Assembly: GCA_951812345.1 (NCBI GenBank)
Contig: OX638295.1
Span: 1,770,965 to 1,834,964, forward strand
DNA: 64,000 bases
DNA from: Rhodothermales bacterium
GTDB lineage: Bacteria; Bacteroidota; Rhodothermia; Rhodothermales; VXPQ01
Direction of reading: 5' to 3'
Shown piece after piece: positions 41,821 through 49,753 of the stretch (positions are counted from its first letter, which is position 1; each line of letters begins with the position of its first letter). Position numbers and translations under genes: made by a program. A model generated the notes under the pieces. It was given only the letters and a program-made list of their open reading frames with translations, was not told where the DNA came from and ran no database searches.

Positions 41821-43581
41821 TCATACGAAGGCGTCGGGCGTCAGACGCTTCGTGATCATTTCGTTGGTGGAGGCGCCCGCAGGCACCATCGGAAATACCA
41901 TTTCCTCCTTGATGACACGAAATTCCATCACGGCGGGGCGATCGGTGACGGCCCATGCCTTCCGGATAACCTCGTCGACCTGGTCCGGAGTCTCCGCTCG
42001 CAGACCTACGCAGTGATGCGCCTCGGCAAGCTTGACGAAATCCGGGTTGGTATCGGACAGATCGGTATGGCTGAAACGCTCTTCGTGGAACAATTCCTGC
42101 CATTGCCGCACCATGCCCAGAAAATTATTGTTTATGATGACCACCTTGATCGGCAGCCCGTGCGCGGCGGCGACGCATAGTTCCTGTGCATTCATAATGA
42201 AGCCCCCGTCGCCGCTCACCGAAACAACCGTCTTGTCCGGCATGCCGAACGCGGCGCCCATTGCCGCGGGAAAGCAAAAACCCATCGTGCCGAGACCGCC
42301 CGACGTAATGTGCGTGCGCGCATGCAAAAACTGAAAATACTGGGCCGCCCACATCTGGTGCTGGCCCACATCCGTCACCACGATCGCTTCTCCCTTCGTA
42401 TGGCGTCGAAGGCGCTCGAGTACATACTGCGCGCGGAGGCGCCCGTCCTCATGATCGTACATAAGCGGGCATTCCTCTTTCCATGCTTGCACCTGTTCAA
42501 GCCATTCCCCGGTATTACACGGCTCCACGAGAGGTTCAAGGCGCGTGAGCGCATCGAGTACATCCCCCACAATGGCGCAATCCACGTAGACATTCTTGGA
42601 GATCGAGGACGGATCGATGTCGATATGTATGATCTTCGCATGCGGCGCCCAGGATTCGAGCTTACCCGTCACCCGGTCGTCAAACCGCGCTCCGACAGCA
42701 ATCAACAGATCGGCGTTCTGCACCGCCATGTTGGCGTACCATGTGCCATGCATACCAAGCATGCCCACCGAAAGCTCGTCGTTCTCGGGAAACGCTCCGA
42801 GTCCGTGCAGGGTGGTTGTGACCGGAATGCGCGCCTTCCGGGCAATCCGGGTCAACACGTCCGCTCCATTCGAATTCACGGCCCCGCCCCCCACATAAAA
42901 CAGGGGCTTCTCCGCCTCGGCAATCATGGCTGCGGCGCGCTGGATCTTGGCTTCATCGCCCTTGTCTTTGAAGCGATAACCACGCAGATTGACCTCCTTC
43001 GGGTATTCGAATTCGGTTTCGGCCAGAAGCACGTCCTTGGGCAAATCCACGACAACGGGGCCGGGCCGCCCCGTCCGGGCAATGTGATACGCCTTTTTCA
43101 CAGCCGAGGCCAGATCCCGCACATCGCGCACCAGGTAGCTATGCTTCGTGATACTGCGGGTGATGCCTATCGTATCGCATTCCTGGAAAGCGTCGTTCCC
43201 GATGAGCTGGGTCGGTACTTGCCCGGTGAAAACGACAATAGGCACGGAATCCATATACGCATCCGCAATACCCGTAACCGTGTTGGTAGCGCCGGGTCCG
43301 CTGGTCACAAGCACCGTACCCACCTTGCCTGTCGCCTTGGCGTATCCTTCGGCAGCGTGAGCGCCGCCCTGCTCATGCCGCACCAGGACATGCTTGAAGT
43401 TCGGCTTGATGCGAGCCATTTCATCATAGATTTTGATGACGGCCCCTCCAGGGTGACCGAACACCACTTCCACGCCCTCTGCATCCAGCGAACGCAGAAA
43501 AATCTCCGCGCCGCTCATACGTTGCGCACCGTTAACCGATGGCGCATGTTTCGGTATGCTGCTTCCTTCCATATCAGGCAT
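41821..43581 (-). CDS. ilvB: Acetolactate synthase large (catalytic) subunit
   Basis: About 586 residues. The thiamine-diphosphate enzyme architecture is complete: N-terminal PYR domain with VFGHPGGAVIKIYD and the catalytic Glu in VRHEQGGAHAAEGYA (near residue 65), FAD/central domain with VGARFDDRVTGK near 280, and the C-terminal PP domain with GDGGFIMNAQELCVAAAHGLP near 430. Start options are ATG 43579-43581 (used) or 43570-43572; a longer frame to 43623 adds nothing conserved. It makes acetolactate (valine, leucine) and acetohydroxybutyrate (isoleucine). It is the first structural gene after the leader peptide and attenuator-like hairpin described upstream. Confidence 0.95.
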   Translation of the reverse strand: MPDMEGSSIPKHAPSVNGAQRMSGAEIFLRSLDAEGVEVVFGHPGGAVIKIYDEMARIKPNFKHVLVRHEQGGAHAAEGYAKATGKVGTVLVTSGPGATNTVTGIADAYMDSVPIVVFTGQVPTQLIGNDAFQECDTIGITRSITKHSYLVRDVRDLASAVKKAYHIARTGRPGPVVVDLPKDVLLAETEFEYPKEVNLRGYRFKDKGDEAKIQRAAAMIAEAEKPLFYVGGGAVNSNGADVLTRIARKARIPVTTTLHGLGAFPENDELSVGMLGMHGTWYANMAVQNADLLIAVGARFDDRVTGKLESWAPHAKIIHIDIDPSSISKNVYVDCAIVGDVLDALTRLEPLVEPCNTGEWLEQVQAWKEECPLMYDHEDGRLRAQYVLERLRRHTKGEAIVVTDVGQHQMWAAQYFQFLHARTHITSGGLGTMGFCFPAAMGAAFGMPDKTVVSVSGDGGFIMNAQELCVAAAHGLPIKVVIINNNFLGMVRQWQELFHEERFSHTDLSDTNPDFVKLAEAHHCVGLRAETPDQVDEVIRKAWAVTDRPAVMEFRVIKEEMVFPMVPAGASTNEMITKRLTPDAFV

Positions 43582-43683
43582 TGATCCCGACCGGTTGTTT
43601 CCCTTCGTTATTTGGTGACCCAACGAGTGGTTCGCATACTGTGCAAGTCAAACACACGCAACGAACCATCCGGGTAGACTTGT

Positions 43684-43712
43684 TAAAATACGAACCGCTG
43701 GCTTCAGCGTTC
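43684..43712 (-). terminator. Attenuator-like intrinsic terminator upstream of ilvB
   Basis: On the minus strand GAACGCTG-AAGC-CAGCGGTTC forms an eight-pair stem with one bulged G and a 4-nt loop, followed immediately by GTATTTT. It lies about 100 bp before the ilvB start and about 125 bp after the leader-peptide stop codon, where an attenuator terminator is expected. A second hairpin, GTGAAGG/CCTTCAC at 43761-43779, lies between it and the leader. No energy was computed. Confidence 0.6.
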
Positions 43713-43836
43713 AGATACGTTTCTTCGAGAGCGTGCATGGGCATCTTGTTATCGTGCGGCGTGAAGGCCAATCCTTCACTGTCCGATTGATGCCATCATG
43801 CATACTGGAGAGGTGCGAAGGATCGGCCGGTCCCGG

Positions 43837-43995
43837 CTAAACCGTAATAATAATGAGACCGGGAAGGAGAAGAACAACCGACGCCAGTCGCCCGTCGGCA
43901 ACGCATACCGCTCGCAGCAAGACACGAGAAATGTCCTTGCCTGCGCGCCGAAGCGCTATCCGTTTGCGGGAGTATTGCGTCATGGTCCGAGCCAT
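43837..43995 (-). CDS. Branched-chain amino-acid leader peptide (ilv attenuation leader)
   Basis: A 52-codon ORF on the minus strand, ATG at 43993-43995 (a second in-frame ATG is at 43981-43983), TAG at 43837-43839. The peptide is basic at its start (MARTMTQYSRKR) and ends SVVLLLPGLIIITV, where ten of the last fourteen residues are Val, Leu or Ile, including runs of VV, LLL and III. This is the design of ilv leader peptides such as E. coli IlvL, where ribosome stalling at uncharged Val/Leu/Ile codons decides between antitermination and termination. The last codons lie in the loop of a possible CCGGTC/GACCGG stem (43827-43832 with 43857-43862). Downstream come two more hairpins, the second with a T-run, then ilvB. 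Sequence reading is direct; the mechanism is inferred by analogy. Confidence 0.7.
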   Translation of the reverse strand: MARTMTQYSRKRIALRRAGKDISRVLLRAVCVADGRLASVVLLLPGLIIITV

Positions 43996-44125
43996 AGTTG
44001 GTCTGCCCTTATGCCTTATGTATTCGTAACGTAATACGCCCTATGCTCGCCGAACGATCCGTAACGGGAGCGACACCGAACGAAACAGTACCGAATACAG
44101 CAGGGCAACTAACGCTACAGACTAT

Positions 44126-44156
44126 ATAATAACGCGATTTTGGACGAACCTATCAA
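44126..44156 (-). promoter_or_regulatory. Candidate promoter for the ilv-leu-cim-glt-thr cluster
   Basis: On the minus strand TTGATA (44156-44151) and TATTAT (44131-44126) are separated by 19 bp, a slightly long spacer; shifting the -10 to TTATTA gives 18. A start near 44118 would leave about 120 nt before the leader-peptide ATG. This is the best match in the 44000-44540 region, but the group's sigma factors may prefer other -10 sequences. Between 44157 and 44540 there is no gene and no strong hairpin. Confidence 0.3.
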
Positions 44157-44540
44157 GTGAAAAACCGGATGCTTTGCAAGTTCTTCATTGCGAAAATACC
44201 CGCCCCCGTTGCTTCACAAACACTTCATGCCCCGTAACGGGCTAAAAAAGCGCTTTTTTTGAAACAAGGCATCCGGGAAAGCGGTTTTACCTGGATCATC
44301 TATTGAAGTATTGGGAGTTTATTCCCTAATTTAATAAGGTGTTTAGGTAAAAAATCCTCGCTTATCGGCGAAAAACAACGTTGCTTGACAAGAACTGAAC
44401 TCGTTCCGAAAATGTGGCATGGCGTTGCTCCTTGCGGCCTGTCCTTTTTCAACGGGGGCCGCGAACGCGATCCGTTCGACCCCTCGCCGAACAACCCTGT
44501 ATCCAGACAGCATCACAAACAACCACACCGGTTATCCGTC

Positions 44541-45278
44541 ATGAAGAAACTTCTTACCATCCTCGCCCTGGCGTTCGCCCTTTCCTGGTCCCTGCCGGCT
44601 TCCGCGCAGGAATTCAGTTTCGGCGCCGATATCGTAAGCCGTTATGTATGGAGAGGCGTCGATTTTGGTGAATCCGCCAGCGTCCAGCCCGCACTCACCT
44701 TCAGTTCCGGCGGATTGGAGATAGGAACCTGGGCGTCGTACGCCACGAATCCCGGTTCGGCCGGCGCGAACGAGCACGACCTGTGGATCGGGTATTCGGC
44801 CGGGGCCTTTTCCGTAGGGATTACCGACTATTACTTCCCCAATGCCGAAGCTGCACACGATGAACACGACCACGACCACGATGAAGATGAAGAACCCGAG
44901 ATCATCGGCTTCTTCGACTTTAGCGGCGACGGCGAGGGGGGGCACTGGATCGAGCCGTATGTCTCGTTCAATGGCACGGATTCTTTTCCGGTGACGCTCT
45001 ATGCCGCATACATGGCCCACAACGATGTGGATAATTCGCTGTATCTCAATGCATCGGTACCCTTCGCCGTCGGCGGGATAGATATGTCGTTCGGAATCGG
45101 CGCTTCCGCCGGAGAGAGCGGGTTCTATGGAACCGAAGGGTTCGGTATCGTTGACATGGCGCTGGGCGCCTCGAAGAGCATCCCGATCACAGACAAATTC
45201 GAGCTGCCCGTAAGCGTCTCGTACATACTGAATCCCACGGACGAAAAGAGCTTCCTCGTTTTTGGAATTTCCTTGTAG
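44541..45278 (+). CDS. TorF-family putative porin with His/Asp/Glu-rich loop
   Basis: A 245-residue protein; the ATG at 44541 gives MKKLLTILALAFALSWSLPASAQ, a clear signal peptide, whereas the longer frame to 44385 lacks one. The mature N-terminus FSFGADIVSRYVWRGVDFGESASVQPAL followed by GLEIGTWAS is the hallmark of the TorF/Gcw_chp family of small outer-membrane beta-barrels. Alternating strands continue to a terminal LVFGISL. Between strands at about residues 110-130 lies a loop rich in His, Asp and Glu (AHDEHDHDHDEDEEPE), which could bind divalent metals. Family members are often found near ammonium-transport or nitrogen-control genes; here it is divergent from a nitrogen/amino-acid cluster. 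Substrate not determined. Confidence 0.85.
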   Translation: MKKLLTILALAFALSWSLPASAQEFSFGADIVSRYVWRGVDFGESASVQPALTFSSGGLEIGTWASYATNPGSAGANEHDLWIGYSAGAFSVGITDYYFPNAEAAHDEHDHDHDEDEEPEIIGFFDFSGDGEGGHWIEPYVSFNGTDSFPVTLYAAYMAHNDVDNSLYLNASVPFAVGGIDMSFGIGASAGESGFYGTEGFGIVDMALGASKSIPITDKFELPVSVSYILNPTDEKSFLVFGISL

Positions 45279-45329
45279 TCCGTGCGGAAGTCCTCGCTGT
45301 CCAGGCAGGTTATCGCGAGGAATACACAG

Positions 45330-45364
45330 AAGGGCCCCGGTACCGTACAGGCGCCGGGGCCTTT
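45330..45364. terminator. Bidirectional intrinsic terminator
   Basis: AAGGGCCCCGG at 45330-45340 pairs with CCGGGGCCTTT at 45354-45364, an 11-bp stem (one G-T pair) with a 13-nt loop; the A/T ends provide short T-runs in both directions. It sits between the converging TorF gene (stop 45278) and the DUF2064 gene (stop 45367), 3 bp from the latter. Confidence 0.75.
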
Positions 45365-45366
45365 CG

Positions 45367-46119
45367 TCATGTATCGGGGCGGGAGAATCGCTGCCCGCTG
45401 CCCATGCCCCTGCCTCCGCTCCCTTGCGCCAGCCCTTCGTATCGTTCGGAAAGGCGCCGGAGCATGGCGCGGGTCCGCATCGCACCGACGCTTTCCTGCA
45501 TATCGGTAACAAGGCGTTCCAGATCGTCGAACGTATCCACATCGTACCATTCCGGAAGCGTGTGCAACGAAGCGCCGCATGAGGCAACGCGGGCGGCGGT
45601 CTGTTCGAAAACAGCTTCGTGGCTGTAGGTCATCCCTTCGAAAACCTGCGAAAACGATCCGTTCATCCCGATCAGGTAAAACCCTCCGTCTCCGGTGGGA
45701 CCAAGCACGACGGCGTCCTGCCTTTCAAGAATCGAAAAACCCTCCTGTATCCATGCGGAAGGCAGCATGGGATGATCTGTTCCGATCAGGATAACGCGGC
45801 GGCGCCCTGCGGCAAACGTTTCCTCGAAAGCCTGCTGCATACGCTCCCCGAGGCCCGCACCCCTTTGGCGAAATACGTTCTCCCCGACCCACTGGGCGTA
45901 CATATTCCCCTGTCGGGCTGGCATGCCCCTCCCCGGCGACTCGTCAAGCGCCAGGTACAGGCGAAGCGTCACGCCGAGGCCATGGTACTGATCCAGCGCA
46001 TCCTGCAGAAAAGCTCCATAGAGACGGGCGGCGTCTTCCGGAAACAGCGGCGGCGTCAGGCGGGTTTTGACCCGGCCGGGAACCGGAGGTTTTGCAAACA
46101 CGATGAGGGCGGCGCTCAT
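45367..46119 (-). CDS. DUF2064/TIGR04282-type glycosyltransferase-like protein
   Basis: A 250-residue protein. The ATG at 46117-46119 overlaps the stop of the cysteine desulfurase by 4 bp and gives MSAALIVFAKPPVPGRVKTRL, the family N-terminus with its nucleotide-binding-like KPPVPGRVKTR motif; the longer frame reads through that gene and is not real. LIGTDHPMLP near residue 120 and LGPTGDGGFYLIG near 150 are the other family motifs (nucleotidyl-diphospho-sugar transferase fold, compare MobA/CofC-like enzymes). In some genomes such genes go with arsenosugar synthesis, but nothing here supports that. The C-terminus is Gly/Ser/Arg-rich. Function otherwise unknown. Confidence 0.8.
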   Translation of the reverse strand: MSAALIVFAKPPVPGRVKTRLTPPLFPEDAARLYGAFLQDALDQYHGLGVTLRLYLALDESPGRGMPARQGNMYAQWVGENVFRQRGAGLGERMQQAFEETFAAGRRRVILIGTDHPMLPSAWIQEGFSILERQDAVVLGPTGDGGFYLIGMNGSFSQVFEGMTYSHEAVFEQTAARVASCGASLHTLPEWYDVDTFDDLERLVTDMQESVGAMRTRAMLRRLSERYEGLAQGSGGRGMGSGQRFSRPDT

Positions 46120-47273
46120 GAGCTTTCGGGCATGCGGACCATCCGGCGCAACACGCGATCGAGCGCTTCGACAGCTCGGTCCACGTCTTCGTCCGTCGTG
46201 TTCCTGCCCACCGAAAAACGCAGGAAGGCCGCCGCGGTATCGCGATTCATTCCCATGGCCATCAATACATGGCTGGGTTCGAGGGCGCCGCTGGTACATG
46301 CGGAGCCGGCGGATACGCAGATATTTTCCATATCCATGTTCAGGAGCAGCATCTCCCCGTCTATGGGGTGGCCGTTTACAGGCGGAACGACCACGCCAAG
46401 AATGTGCGGCGCCGCCTCGTCGGTATCGGAAGGGGTAACGATATGCATCCTTGCCCCGGCCACGGCTTGTATGCCGGTTCGGAGCCGGTCCCGCATCGCC
46501 CGGGCATGCCGCTTGCGGGATTCCCCTTCGTCAAAGGCAAGTTCCAGCGCTTTGGCAAAGCCGGCAATGGCCGCCACATTTTCCGTACCCGCCCTACGCC
46601 CGCGTTCCTGCTTGCCCCCCCGGAGCACAGGCCCCACATCGATCCCGCCGCGTACGAACAAGGCGCCAATGCCCTTCGGGCCATAAAACTTGTGTCCCGA
46701 GAGTGTCGTCAGATCCGCTGCGGGGAACATGGCGTAGCCCACCGTCTGCACCGCATCGCAGTGGAATATCAGGCCCTTCGCATGGCATATCTCGGCGATT
46801 CCGCGAACCGGCGACAGGGCGCCCGTCTCGTTGTTCGCATGCATGATGGAAACAAGCGTCACCCCGGCGCAGGCCTCGCTGTCAAGCGCCCGGGCGATGT
46901 CCTCAGCCGAGACGGCGCCGAACCTGCCGGGCTTCAACATATGCACGGTCCTGCCGAAAGATTGCAAGGCTTCCCCGGAACGAAGCACCGATTCGTGCTC
47001 GGCGGCACAGGTCAGCACACCGCCGGATGCGGCCCCAAGCGCCATGTTGTTGGACTCCGTGCCCCCGCTCGTAAAAATAATTTCTCCCGGTTCGGCGCCC
47101 AGAAGAGCCGCCACCTTCTCGCGGCATTCCTCGACCGCGAATCGCGCCTGCCTGCCCAGGGCATGCACCGAAGAGGCATTGCCGAACTGCTCCCCGAAGA
47201 AAGGCTGCATGGCCTCGAGCACGCGCGCGTCAAGCGGCGTCGTGGCGGCATGATCGAGGTAGACGGGATGCAT
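46116..47273 (-). CDS. Cysteine desulfurase (NifS/IscS family)
   Basis: A 385-residue PLP enzyme starting MHPVYLDHAATTPLD, the classical family N-terminus. It has TSGGTESNNMAL near residue 69, HANNETG near 145, HCDAVQTVG near 171, the Schiff-base Lys195 in LSGHKFYGPKG, and the persulfide-carrying Cys326 in SAGSACTSG. It supplies sulfur for iron-sulfur clusters or tRNA thiolation. No iscU, sufE or mnmA is adjacent; the downstream gene overlaps by 4 bp but is of the DUF2064 type. It is divergent from murA across 128 bp (47274-47401), which must hold both promoters; I see no clear element there. Confidence 0.92.
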   Translation of the reverse strand: MHPVYLDHAATTPLDARVLEAMQPFFGEQFGNASSVHALGRQARFAVEECREKVAALLGAEPGEIIFTSGGTESNNMALGAASGGVLTCAAEHESVLRSGEALQSFGRTVHMLKPGRFGAVSAEDIARALDSEACAGVTLVSIMHANNETGALSPVRGIAEICHAKGLIFHCDAVQTVGYAMFPAADLTTLSGHKFYGPKGIGALFVRGGIDVGPVLRGGKQERGRRAGTENVAAIAGFAKALELAFDEGESRKRHARAMRDRLRTGIQAVAGARMHIVTPSDTDEAAPHILGVVVPPVNGHPIDGEMLLLNMDMENICVSAGSACTSGALEPSHVLMAMGMNRDTAAAFLRFSVGRNTTDEDVDRAVEALDRVLRRMVRMPESS

Positions 47274-47401
47274 AATGCGGGTGGTTCGTGGGCGCCAGGG
47301 TGGAACATGTCAAAATACCCTTTTACCGAATCGGATTCATAGCCTGTTTCCATATTGTCCGACGCATGGAATCCCGGACGGTGTGCGGTATATTACGAGC
47401 T

Positions 47402-48721
47402 ATGGACAAACTTATCATAGAAGGCGGACATGCGCTCTCCGGCTCCCTGTCTGTGAGCGGCTCCAAGAATACGGCGCTGCCGCTGATGGCGGCTGCGCTC
47501 CTTACAGACGGCACGTCCGTGCTGTCCCGTATTCCCAACCTGCGAGACGTCAAGACCTTTGCGCACGTTTTGCGTATCTCCGGGGCCGCTGTCCAATTCG
47601 ACGCAGCCCGGAACGAAATGACGGTGGACGCAAGCGGGGTAAACTACCCGGAAGCCCCCTACGAACTGGTGAAGAAGATGCGTGCCTCCTTCTACATGCT
47701 TGGCGCGCTGCTGGGGCGCTGCGGCCATGCCCGCGTGTCGCTTCCGGGAGGATGCGCCTGGGGGCCGCGCCCCGTGGATCTGCACCTCAAGGGTATGGAA
47801 GCTTTGGGTGCGGACATTCGCCTCGATCACGGATATGTCGTAGCGGAAGCAAAAGGAGGACGCCTGAACGGAGGAACATTCCGCATGAATCCGTCCAGTG
47901 TGGGAGCAACGATCAATCTCTTGTTGGCCTCTGTCACGGCGCGAGGCGCATCCCGAATCGAGCATGCCGCTCGCGAACCGGATGTCGTGGTATTCGGGGA
48001 AATGCTCCAAAAAATGGGCGCCAGTATTAAGGGACTCGGAACGGATACGATCGACATCGAAGGCGTGCATACACTGTCTCCAGTGAATTTTCATAATGCG
48101 CCGGACCGTATCGAACTGGGCACCTTTATGATCGCCGCGGCCATTGCGGGAAAGCCGGGCCAGCCCGTTCGTATCACGAACGCGGCTCCCGAACACCTTG
48201 GAGACGCCTTCGTCGATGCGTTTACGCAAACAGGCGCAGGCTACGAGCCGGGGGACGACTACATAGATGTTACCGCCCCGGACAAACTCCTGCCCGTATC
48301 CATAGAAACCGGCGTATATCCAGGTTTCCCTACTGATTTACAGGCCCAATGGACCGTCCTGCTGGCCCAGGCGTCCGGCAATGCACGGGTCCGTGACACC
48401 GTATATTTCGACCGATTCAAACATATTCCCGAGTTGCACCGGATGGGAGCAAACGCTATCGTCGTGCAGAACGAAGTCTTTATCGCCGGAGGGAATCACT
48501 TGCAGGGAGCAACGGTGATGAGCACCGACCTGCGGGCCGGAGTGTCCCTGGTATTGGCCGGCATGGTTGCCGAAGGTGAAACGCATGTGCTGCGCGTCTA
48601 TCACCTTGATCGGGGATATGAAAACCTGGATGGTAAATTGGCCAATGCAGGCATCGCAATCCGGCGCGTGCAATACGATGAGTTTGCCGATCCGTCCATT
48701 AAAGAGCCTATCGCCGGGTAA
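47402..48721 (+). CDS. murA: UDP-N-acetylglucosamine 1-carboxyvinyltransferase
   Basis: A 439-residue EPSP-synthase-fold enzyme. The ATG at 47402 gives MDKLIIEGGHALSGSLSVSGSKN with the conserved Lys22; the catalytic loop carries Cys118 in LPGGCAWGPRPVD, the residue attacked by fosfomycin, so sensitivity is expected on that count. PSSVGATINLLLAS near residue 165, EHLGDAFVDAF near 265 and DLRAGVSLVLAG near 395 complete the family pattern. It carries out the first committed step of peptidoglycan synthesis in the cytoplasm. It stands alone on the plus strand with minus-strand genes on both sides; the 69-bp gap downstream has only a small GGTTT/AAACC palindrome near 48740. Confidence 0.95.
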   Translation: MDKLIIEGGHALSGSLSVSGSKNTALPLMAAALLTDGTSVLSRIPNLRDVKTFAHVLRISGAAVQFDAARNEMTVDASGVNYPEAPYELVKKMRASFYMLGALLGRCGHARVSLPGGCAWGPRPVDLHLKGMEALGADIRLDHGYVVAEAKGGRLNGGTFRMNPSSVGATINLLLASVTARGASRIEHAAREPDVVVFGEMLQKMGASIKGLGTDTIDIEGVHTLSPVNFHNAPDRIELGTFMIAAAIAGKPGQPVRITNAAPEHLGDAFVDAFTQTGAGYEPGDDYIDVTAPDKLLPVSIETGVYPGFPTDLQAQWTVLLAQASGNARVRDTVYFDRFKHIPELHRMGANAIVVQNEVFIAGGNHLQGATVMSTDLRAGVSLVLAGMVAEGETHVLRVYHLDRGYENLDGKLANAGIAIRRVQYDEFADPSIKEPIAG

Positions 48722-48790
48722 GCACAGGCCCTCTTACTGGTTTGTAAACCGTGTTCCGTTCGTCCCCGCCTGTTTGCAGGATGCGGAGCG

Positions 48791-49729
48791 TCACGAAGAA
48801 GAAAGCACTTGGTCCATTCGGCGAGCGATTTCTTCGAGCCGCTCACGCCCCCCTCCCGGAATTTCTGCGGTGGCCCAGCCGGTAAAACCAATGTCCGCCA
48901 AGTGCTTGCGAACGGCGGACCAGTTGACATCTCCTTCGCCGAGCGGAACGCGGAAACCGGCGTACATCCCTTCCTCATTGCGCTTCTGACGGCTGAACTC
49001 CTTCACATCCAGCTTGAGAATGCGGTCGCCGAGAATGCGAATCCAGTGCTCCGGCCAGCCGAACGTGACCACGTTGCCGATATCGAAATACGCCCCGATC
49101 CAACCGCTTTCGAATTCGTCGATGTACCGGACAAATTCGAGCGGGCTCATCAGGAAATTATTCCAGACGTTCTCGATAGCAATACGGACGCCCAATGAAC
49201 GGGCTTCCGGCAGGGCCTTGCGAATTTCGGCCTGCGAACGCCGCCATGCATCGTCGTAGGAAACGTTTTCCTGGACGACAGCGGGTACGAGCAATACCGT
49301 GGAGGCGCCGTAGGCCGCTGCATCGTTAAGAGCAATGCGGAGCCCCTCCAACCCTTCTTCCCGGATAGCGGGGTCCGGATCCGAGAGCGTCTTGTTCCAG
49401 TGCACCATGTCCACTACCCCGTGAATCGGCAAGCCAACTGCATGGGAAGCCGCAACCACTTCTTCCTGCACCAGATCGTTCGGACTGCCCATTTCCACCC
49501 CGTCGAATCCCAGCTCCGAAAGCAACATGAATTTGTCCCGGACGGAGCCCTCCGCATGCACCATATCGTACTTCACGGCTTTGGAGATCCCCGGCATGGA
49601 TGTACGGGAAGGCGAACGCGTCGTGACACGGGAGGATGCACCCATCGTGAAGCCGGGAACAGTACCTGCAAAGCCTGCGACGCCGCCCGAAGCGGCTCCC
49701 AGCATACCCAGAAAATGTCGTCTGTCCAT
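48791..49729 (-). CDS. Tat-exported sugar phosphate isomerase/epimerase-like TIM barrel
   Basis: A 312-residue protein starting MDRRHFLGMLGAASGG, a twin-arginine signal. The TIM-barrel family (xylose isomerase-like) is shown by LGFDGVEMGSPND near residue 72, STVLLVPAVV near 142, RIAIENVWNNFL near 182, GAYFDIGNVVTFG near 214 and ILKLDVKEF near 240, which carry the Glu/Asp/His metal ligands. It lies 24 bp downstream of an exported Gfo/Idh oxidoreductase, the same pairing as at 4.4-7.5 kb. Likely acts in the periplasm on an oxidised sugar or glycoside; substrate not known. Confidence 0.82.
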   Translation of the reverse strand: MDRRHFLGMLGAASGGVAGFAGTVPGFTMGASSRVTTRSPSRTSMPGISKAVKYDMVHAEGSVRDKFMLLSELGFDGVEMGSPNDLVQEEVVAASHAVGLPIHGVVDMVHWNKTLSDPDPAIREEGLEGLRIALNDAAAYGASTVLLVPAVVQENVSYDDAWRRSQAEIRKALPEARSLGVRIAIENVWNNFLMSPLEFVRYIDEFESGWIGAYFDIGNVVTFGWPEHWIRILGDRILKLDVKEFSRQKRNEEGMYAGFRVPLGEGDVNWSAVRKHLADIGFTGWATAEIPGGGRERLEEIARRMDQVLSSS

Positions 49730-49753
49730 AGTGTGTAGCGAGTTGCTATGGTG

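Noticed and set aside
44415-44429. Sigma-54-like promoter TGGCAT...TTGCT upstream of the TorF gene
   Set aside because: The GG-to-GC distance is one base shorter than the strict -24/-12 spacing, so it is unlikely to work despite the attractive nitrogen-control context.
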